This document shows positions 58,058 to 64,000 of a stretch of 64,000 nt of DNA, piece after piece. The notes under the pieces were generated by a model. It was not told where the DNA came from. It ran no database searches and worked only from the letters and a program-made list of their open reading frames with translations. Position 1 is the stretch's first letter. The number at the start of each line of letters is the position of its first letter. The position numbers were made by a program, and so were the translations under genes. Source of the DNA: Hyaloperonospora brassicae (lineage: Eukaryota; Oomycota; Peronosporomycetes; Peronosporales; Peronosporaceae); the NCBI GenBank assembly GCA_947650285.1, contig CANTFL010001450.1, forward strand, positions 62,001 through 126,000. Reading direction: 5' to 3'.

Positions 58058-60838
58058 CTACTGTTTCTGCTTCATGAACAAACAGCTGTCCATGACACCG
58101 TGAAACGCATCGCCCACCGCAGCGTGGAGCTTTTCGGGCGCTAAATCATCGCAGCCTGAAGCGGCGTCACGCCACTTGGAGCGTGTTCGCAGACCCTTGA
58201 GATATCGCAACAAGCTTAGATCACCTTGCGGGAGAGCTAACAGCAGTGTGCCTTTCGGTAGCGCGTCTTCATAAAGTTGCTGCAAGAATGCATCGACCTG
58301 CTCGCAGTAAACTTTTTGTTCGGCCATCCACAGATCGTGCTTGTCTACGAAGTCATTACACAGCGCTGCACTTGCGCTTGAAGGCTCAATCTCAACCCAG
58401 CACAGATCTGGCTGCTCAGCACCCAACGTGTTCCGGATACTGGTCTTTAGCACTTCCCACGACGAGCATAATTCAACTTTCGACAGCGCGCCTGCCGAAG
58501 TTGTGGCTGGAGTTGACGAAGCTAAAGTGCACGCATCAAACTTACTCTTTACCGCCTGAGCATGACAAAACGGGCTCTGTGAACGGTCCTTCAAATCGCC
58601 GCTTGCATACAAATCCCATGGCTTTCGCTCTGGCGCAGAACTTTCACCCCTGTCAGCTGATGTTGCTGTCTCGATCTTGCTGGCGCTCTGCAAACGAAGC
58701 ATTGCCATCCTCTTATCCAGAGCAAAGACTTTGTCCACAATCGAATCAAAAGCACCGCTCGAAGACACTGCCTTAGGAATGCCAAGCCAGGGCCCTTCAC
58801 GAACCTTCATGAGCAACAGCTCCAGCGACGCAATGGCATCCTCAGCCGAATCGTGCCCAGCTTCAATCTGCATCTGGATATCTTTCTTCAAGTATGTCTT
58901 CGTCAAGTATTTCAGCGAAGTGCGAAACGGAAAGCCGCGTTGATGAGGGAACAAGATGGACGTGTCAGCGATCTTCAGATGCACCAAGCGCAAAGCACGC
59001 AGATCACTTGTCAGCGAATGGCCCACAAGGATTGTATCCTTACTCAAAAATTTTGTCGTCAGGTCCCGCTGGACATCAGCCACAATGTAACTCGTGTCCT
59101 GCAAGGTCTCTGCTGATATTCCACTGAATGCCGTGTGGTAATTAATAATCGTGCTTTGAGGCTTGATCAGCCGATCGTACACAACAGCACCCTTAATGTC
59201 AACAACCGTTACACGCGTAAGTTCCATACCGATGTCCGTCTCGCACATTTCACAGTCCAGCGCATAAATAAAGCATCCATCTGCGGACTCACTTGCTGAT
59301 GTCTCGCCCAAATCTACCGCCGATCCTTCATCGTCGTCGCCTGAGGCAGAGACAGAATCTTCTTCTGCAATTGTAGATCGAGCAGCTGTAGCCACAAACG
59401 TATCGCGCGTATTCCCGTTCGTAGCTTCCATGAGTTGACGCTGTTCCTCCTCCACGTCGGTCGGGTACCCATGCTGCTTCAATTCTTCGAGCGAAAGCAG
59501 ATAAAAGTCAAATGCCTCGCGATTCAACTCTTCGTTGTCACTCTTTGCGGTACCACCATTTTCATCAGCTACAGTGGAATCATGCTGATGCTTTGATGAG
59601 CCATTTGCCTGCACTCGATCATGTCGGATCACCGTTCCGTCGGCCGAGCGGGGAACGCCTACAGAGATCGCTTTAGCGAGAGATAGCCAGATAGAGCGCG
59701 GCTTTTCGTTCACACGACGCCTTTTGGCCAAATGTTCCGGCACCTTGTGCGCGTAGACCTTATCCGTCACTGAATCTGTACGAAATTCGTGCATACTGGC
59801 ATCCTGACTTACAAGCACATCAAGCGTGTACGCATCGGCGTCTTCTTCTTCGATGCCAGTGTCGTGGGTTGTTACCGTATCCTTGTCAGCCCCAGAAGCT
59901 ACTTTTGTCGTGGGCTGTCTCCATTTTAAATGCAACAAGTCGCCATCAAGCTCCCACGTGCCTCCGAGAGGCTGCGTTTTACGTATAAACGTGCCGATAG
60001 GCGAGAGTACCAATTCATCCGTATACCCAGCCGAGTGCTTCATCAAAAACGTCAGCTCGTGTGCATAGAACAGTTCATCCATCGATAGTTCACGCGTGTC
60101 GACCGTTGGTCTTGGAAACTTGTACACAAGTTCTGGCACGGGCGCTTCGACCCTCCGCACTTGGTTCAGCTCCTGCTTCGCCAGCATTACCGGAACACTC
60201 GAACATCCATCGAAAAAGCTCAGCTTGGCTCGATATTTCTGCACCACCGATGGATGCAGCTTCTCGAGCAGCACGATACAGACTTTGTCAGGCAGCGGTG
60301 CTCCAGGCATCAACGACGGCAGTAAAAATGGGCTCACAAGACCTTCTTCTTTCTTGCTGCCGCCTCTCAGCACCTGGAGCACGAGCTGCTGCACGTCCTC
60401 AATATCCAGCCGCTTTCTGCTGTAAGCAGCGGCCATCCACGTGGCAAAGTTCAGCATCACGTGGCTGCGCGGCTCTTGTCTCGGGTATTTCACAATTAAG
60501 TCTTCAGTATACGCGCGACGGTCTGTGTCTTGCGAATCGTCACTCTTCCTGCGGTCGTTGGTGTATCCACTCGATGGCGCAGGACGGTATCGCGTGGCCT
60601 GGCGATGGCACAACGACGGGCGTGAGTCAAAGACAGACGTTGAGACGGAAGCTCTTGCGTTCGGTATCATCGACGAGTGGAGACGCTTGCGGGAGGAGCT
60701 ACTGGGAGTGGGGAGCAGCGGTAAGCTCGCAGACGGTACAGCGGGTGCAGGACATTGCACAGTCGAAGAGGGGGACTTCGGCACGTCCTCTCCCTCCTCT
60801 AAGATCTCGCCGTCTTCGTAGTCGCCGTGGGATGCCAT
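58058..60838 (-). CDS. REXO1/REX1-like DEDDh RNA exonuclease, 926 aa
   Basis: The exonuclease domain lies at about residues 523-680. The motifs are YALDCEMCETDIG (ExoI), VGHSLTSDLRALRL (ExoII), and AGHDSAEDAIASLELLL (ExoIII with the His of DEDDh), with RTSLKYLTKTYLKKDIQ between the last two. Family members trim 3' ends of rRNA, snRNA and tRNA in the nucleus. The first 500 residues are an acidic start (GDYEDGEILEEGEDV), a helical region and a beta-rich part that I do not recognise. The 210 residues after the exonuclease are also unassigned and include EVLKTSIRNTLGAEQPDLCW, which may form an RNA-binding fold like that in plant and fungal homologues. The ATG at 60,838 is chosen over a longer open frame (from 60,955) because the acidic MASHGDYEDGE start is typical. 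There is no intron. Confidence 0.87.
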   Translation of the reverse strand: MASHGDYEDGEILEEGEDVPKSPSSTVQCPAPAVPSASLPLLPTPSSSSRKRLHSSMIPNARASVSTSVFDSRPSLCHRQATRYRPAPSSGYTNDRRKSDDSQDTDRRAYTEDLIVKYPRQEPRSHVMLNFATWMAAAYSRKRLDIEDVQQLVLQVLRGGSKKEEGLVSPFLLPSLMPGAPLPDKVCIVLLEKLHPSVVQKYRAKLSFFDGCSSVPVMLAKQELNQVRRVEAPVPELVYKFPRPTVDTRELSMDELFYAHELTFLMKHSAGYTDELVLSPIGTFIRKTQPLGGTWELDGDLLHLKWRQPTTKVASGADKDTVTTHDTGIEEEDADAYTLDVLVSQDASMHEFRTDSVTDKVYAHKVPEHLAKRRRVNEKPRSIWLSLAKAISVGVPRSADGTVIRHDRVQANGSSKHQHDSTVADENGGTAKSDNEELNREAFDFYLLSLEELKQHGYPTDVEEEQRQLMEATNGNTRDTFVATAARSTIAEEDSVSASGDDDEGSAVDLGETSASESADGCFIYALDCEMCETDIGMELTRVTVVDIKGAVVYDRLIKPQSTIINYHTAFSGISAETLQDTSYIVADVQRDLTTKFLSKDTILVGHSLTSDLRALRLVHLKIADTSILFPHQRGFPFRTSLKYLTKTYLKKDIQMQIEAGHDSAEDAIASLELLLMKVREGPWLGIPKAVSSSGAFDSIVDKVFALDKRMAMLRLQSASKIETATSADRGESSAPERKPWDLYASGDLKDRSQSPFCHAQAVKSKFDACTLASSTPATTSAGALSKVELCSSWEVLKTSIRNTLGAEQPDLCWVEIEPSSASAALCNDFVDKHDLWMAEQKVYCEQVDAFLQQLYEDALPKGTLLLALPQGDLSLLRYLKGLRTRSKWRDAASGCDDLAPEKLHAAVGDAFHGVMDSCLFMKQKQ

Positions 60839-61463
60839 GTTCGATTGACGCTTTTTTTTTGACTGGAGGATGGGTGACTTTATGTGGTGTACACGAAATA
60901 GGTCGAGCCACAATGTACAGGTGAACAAACACACACGCAGGATATGTAAAGACACAAGAGGTCCGTATGTAGAGGTTCAGTCTTAGGAGTAGCTTTGGTC
61001 GAGAACGATGTGGAGATACTCTGACACGAGCACCAGGTTCTGTGGGAGTTGCCGAATGTTGTTACTTTCCGATAGGTTCGAAACGAAGTCGTGTCGGGGA
61101 GTAAGCCTGGTGGAAGGATACGGTTAATTTCTAACACTGCTATTCGTAGACAAGCGGACTACAAACGAGTCGCAAAGCCTGAGCTCAGATTGCGCGCAAT
61201 GTCAATTCTTACGAATAATGCAAACGTACTTCTACCGTATAACTACGAACCCTTACCACTGAATGTGTCCAATCTATCTGCACCTTAATCCTCTATTCAA
61301 TGTTTTCAGTTCCGGTCTTTATCACCGAACTACATCAATAGAGAGACGTGGTGCATATCATCGATTGTGGTCTGTAATATTACAGTTTAAGCACACAAGC
61401 ACTACCAGTTTGCCGTGTTGATTCGGCTGTAGTAGAGCGCTCTTAAAAAGGGTGGACCTATAG
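60839..61463. other. Promoter side of the REXO1-like gene and flank of the LTR
   Basis: No gene is visible. The sequence before the LTR (ending CCTATAG) has no clear duplicated target site that I can match at another LTR. Confidence 0.45.
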
Positions 61464-61927
61464 TGTAACGGGGCGCGCTCTTAACAGATGATTGGTAAGA
61501 CCTTGCTTTAACCGAAGACAAGGCTGCGTACTCCGACGTCACTTTCACGTGGCGTGAGGAAGCGCGAGGAAGTAAACAGAACTAGAAAGCTCTGTCTAAG
61601 GTAAAAAACATAACTGTATTTAATATAGCTATGTTTCTTTATTTTACAATCTTTGTCTTCATCTAACTATATCAAACTACAACCTCCTATGTGGGTTCTT
61701 GACCAATGTCCATTGCGCGCGTCTAGCTGCGATTCGTGGTTGATTCAGTTGATGTACCGTGGATATCAACCGAGAAATGGAGCACCCAGGAACATTACCA
61801 TCGTGGGTGATGTTCTACCAACATAAACTCTTTTATAGTAATGTTAATTGAACATTGTCTAAATAGGTAATATACAAAAATTGATACATTCGTATTAATT
61901 CTTATGTAACGGGCTATCCCCGTTACA
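61464..61927. mobile_element. Ty3/gypsy LTR, 464 bp
   Basis: The segment starts TGTAACGGGGCGCG and ends CCCCGTTACA, giving the TG...CA ends and short inverted terminal repeats of an LTR. TGTAACGGG ends are typical of oomycete gypsy elements. Because the termini are inverted copies of each other, orientation cannot be read from them. Gag-like sequence follows on the plus strand, which suggests a 5' LTR. A second TGTAACGGG lies 14 bases before the end, forming a small hairpin with it. An LTR relic of the same family lies at 11.7-12.0 kb. Confidence 0.72.
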
Positions 61928-63213
61928 TCACAACCCTTAGCCATCAGTCACTCTAGTAATTGATTTGAATGGATGGTAATAGAGTGACCACCGTTGTGTC
62001 GCTTTGTGGGAAAGAAAGCACTTGTCGTTTCTGACCATATCATTCTAGCTTTTCAGGGCGAGACAAGTTTGTATATGCGCTGCGCTAACAATGCCGCCAC
62101 TGAAGCGGCTGCGCCATGTGTGCAGCCGGAGAGCAAGCAGTCTAATACTCGGCAGCGGGCGTCTCATCGCCTGCTGCTGTTGATAAGCAGCCTGCAACAC
62201 CCAATGTTGCCGGTGCACGTGGTCATCCACGTGCAGCTTCTTCATCCGCAGCTTCGGCTGCGAATGGTAGTCCCATGGACGTTGACCCCGATAAAGAGGT
62301 TATCTATTCGGGCGAGTCGGACCCCGTCAGACCCGAAGTCGCGTACAAACCCTAGTAGTAAAGCGGATGGTGCGAAACGACGACCACCGTACTTCGTGGC
62401 AGTCTCGACAAGACTCTGCGCCATAAGATCTTCGGTTTATCCGACGAGTATGAGTACTCGTCGCGGAGATCGAATCGATCGTCTTCGCATTCATACGATG
62501 TGAGTGCGCAACATGAGGACGTTAGTAATCGCGATGATATCATTGACTTTTCACAGCTTATCGGAGTCGTAGTATCCGCAGAGAGTGCTGTGATCGCAGT
62601 GCCGTCATTTATTTCGGCACTGCGCAAAAGGAGCAAGATCGTAATGTGTTACGATCTGCTCCGGAAAACTAACCAGGGATGCTTATTAAACGCAATCTGA
62701 AGAAGTGGTATGATACTACCACTGGTAGTTGTCGGCTTCCGCACTTCAAATTGTCAAGAACTCGTGGTCTTGATGTCAGTGCGAGTGATTATCGCACGGA
62801 GGATGAGTATTACATCGACGTCTTTTTCAGACATCGATGGTACCACGGCAACCGCGACCGAGACGAAGTTTCGTTGATGCAGGCGTGGAACTCATGTATC
62901 GGCAACATTAATAGGTTGGCCGTGACGCTTGGTTGATCAAACTGATTTCAGCTCACAATAAGTTTAAAGAGAAGTCTCCAAGCGGTGCTTGGTATAAACA
63001 GCACCAATTGTTTCTAGATTCAGGTTTATCTTGCCTCTCGTGGGGAGAGAAATGCCAGAATATTGTCGATAAATCTGGTCGTGGCCTTAAGGAGGCCCTT
63101 GTTCCTAATCAGCCAAATTGGAGGGCTTGCAATACGCTGAGATGTACAAAGGGAATGAGACTTTGCAATCACTTTACGAACGCGTCGGGCATTCGTTCGA
63201 CGATAGCCGTCCA
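61928..63213 (+). pseudogene. Degenerate gag-like region of a gypsy element
   Basis: Plus-strand frames read as a broken protein: an Ala/Ser-rich piece ending NGSPMDVDPDKEVIYSGESD near 62,310, a Ser-rich piece near 62,450, then the best stretch at 62,690-62,936 (SRTRGLDVSASDYRTEDEYY, WYHGNRDRDEVSLMQAW). It continues in another frame to about 63,110 and in a third to about 63,215. Stops and frame changes show that it is dead. Gag identity is inferred from the position after the LTR and the composition; no zinc knuckle is seen. Confidence 0.45.
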
Positions 63214-63440
63214 TCAAAAATGGTGCATCTCGTCGTACCGCTTGACGAGACCGATTATATTCACCATCAGCTGAGATCGGGGCTCCCAGCTGTTCCACGA
63301 GGGTGAATACCCCCTCCACTGGACGATGTAAGTCGTCTTTGATATTGAATCGTCACGGCTGTTTAAGATAAGCTCCACAAGGAAGCGTTGACCACCTTGT
63401 GAGTCCGTCAAAAGATATGAAGGAGGAGGAAACCAGTCCT
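63214..63440 (-). pseudogene. Chromodomain of a gypsy polyprotein, minus strand
   Basis: The minus strand reads PPPSYLLTDSQGGQRFLVEL followed by YIVQWRGYSPSWNSWEPRSQ and GLVKRYDEMHH. This is the chromodomain that ends the integrase of many oomycete gypsy elements; in that family it targets insertion to marked chromatin. It is fused to no intact integrase. The open frame ends at 63,214, where a 3' LTR would normally follow, but plus-strand gag-like sequence is found instead. Confidence 0.72.
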
Positions 63441-63758
63441 CCCATTCGTTCGACAGACCATCTCGATGAAGCCGAGATGGATCGCGCAATCGCTAAATTG
63501 CGCGAGGCCTTTGAGCACGAGAGGGACATAAATTACGCCCTGACCGACTCTGTGCGGAAGCACCGCAAGGATCGTGGGTCTGATCGCGCGAAGTTCCGTG
63601 ATATTTACGCCCCCGAATAGCTCCAGATCGAGCGGGATGTGCGTTCCCTCGTTGACGAGCTGGCGACAGCTTGCCAGGAAATTTCCCGGTTGAGCGGGGA
63701 GGTCTCTTCAATGCGGGCAAAGGGTAAAGTGCGAGCGCAAGAATCGGATGACGATTCT
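63441..63758. pseudogene. Degenerate linker between integrase end and chromodomain
   Basis: On the minus strand this is where the variable linker of the polyprotein should lie, and it is interrupted by stops and frame changes. On the plus strand there is a coiled-coil-like frame (63,399-63,620, with EAEMDRAIAKLREAFEHERD). It is probably an antisense shadow, although a gag coiled coil cannot be excluded. Confidence 0.35.
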
Positions 63759-63941
63759 TATACGTGGAGGCTATCCTCATCGTCGGAAGAGGTCTTGTAC
63801 TGACAGGACGGGCGGAGAGGCTCCACGTATAACGTAGGATGCGTACGCATTCTACGAGGCATATCAACCGTGTATGCGTTGCCTTGTCGACGCAGTACAC
63901 GAAAGGGTCCGATGTACTTAAACAGAAATTTAATGACGCCC
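63759..63941 (-). pseudogene. C-terminal end of gypsy integrase, minus strand
   Basis: The minus strand reads KFLFKYIGPFRVLRRQGNAY then DMPRRMRTHPTLYVEPLRP, the conserved GPF/Y module at the end of Ty3/gypsy integrases, and stops at a TAA at 63,759. A TGA lies just upstream, so the frame is short and dead. The rest of the pol region would lie beyond the right edge of the window. Confidence 0.65.
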
Positions 63942-64000
63942 TTATGTCACTACGTGTCTAGGTAGATTTACCGAAGAATGTAGGGCTAAATCACCCTCAA

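Noticed and set aside
63399..63620. Plus-strand coiled-coil-like frame in the retroelement
   Set aside because: It lies opposite the linker between integrase end and chromodomain, both clearly on the minus strand, so it is most likely antisense.
1..64000. tRNA, rRNA, CRISPR arrays or bacterial-type operons
   Set aside because: None was recognised. The tandem repeats are simple microsatellites, and gene structure is eukaryotic with GT-AG introns.

Overview
This 64 kb window is a piece of an oomycete nuclear genome, of the Phytophthora/downy mildew type. No species is named because nothing in the sequence fixes one. The evidence is: eukaryotic housekeeping genes with few, short GT-AG introns; a small secreted protein with a degenerate RxLR followed by an EER motif; an oomycete-type initiator (GCTCATTCC) upstream of it; and Ty3/gypsy LTR sequence with the TGTAACGGG...CCCGTTACA ends common in oomycete elements.

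Layout. 1-12 kb is gene-poor and holds one confident gene, a candidate RxLR-EER effector (7,988-8,470), then a GC-rich TATA-containing block, AT-rich decayed DNA and an LTR relic ending at 12,002. 12.3-17.7 kb holds a small unknown ORF, a WAPL-family cohesin-release factor and a divergent protein kinase, the last two on the minus strand. 17.7-23 kb is decayed, gene-free DNA. 23-29.1 kb holds a gp78/AMFR-like membrane E3 ligase (three exons), epsilon-COP and the Arp2/3 subunit ARPC3 (three exons; small exons rebuilt from splice sites). 30.5-38.8 kb holds two tandem LRAT-domain/beta-trefoil-like paralogues and a lipin whose catalytic DxDxT motif is degenerate. 38.8-45.3 kb is gene-poor with decayed coding fragments. 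45.3-61 kb is gene-dense: an ankyrin protein with a KVSF motif (MYPT-like), a Cdc6-like AAA+ protein, a divergently transcribed partner, an 84-residue four-exon coiled-coil gene, LEO1 and a REXO1-like exonuclease. 61.4-64 kb is a broken, apparently chimeric gypsy retroelement.

The strongest candidate for something undescribed is the divergent pair at 47.9-54.3 kb. The Cdc6-like protein carries a PWWP-like segment and four roughly 60-70 residue Trp-rich modules (A-B-C-D) ahead of its AAA+ domain. The gene reading away from the same ~300 bp promoter encodes the same A-B-C-D series with no AAA+ domain. Both have CDK-type S/T-P-x-K sites and basic tracts. I infer an inverted duplication that gave the pre-replication factor a dedicated, possibly chromatin-reading partner. 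The partner's open frame breaks between modules C and D.

Several neighbours act on chromosomes or transcription (WAPL, Cdc6, LEO1), but nothing suggests an operon-like arrangement. Closely spaced divergent pairs (Cdc6/partner 298 bp; coiled-coil gene/LEO1 154 bp) and convergent pairs are typical of compact oomycete gene islands.
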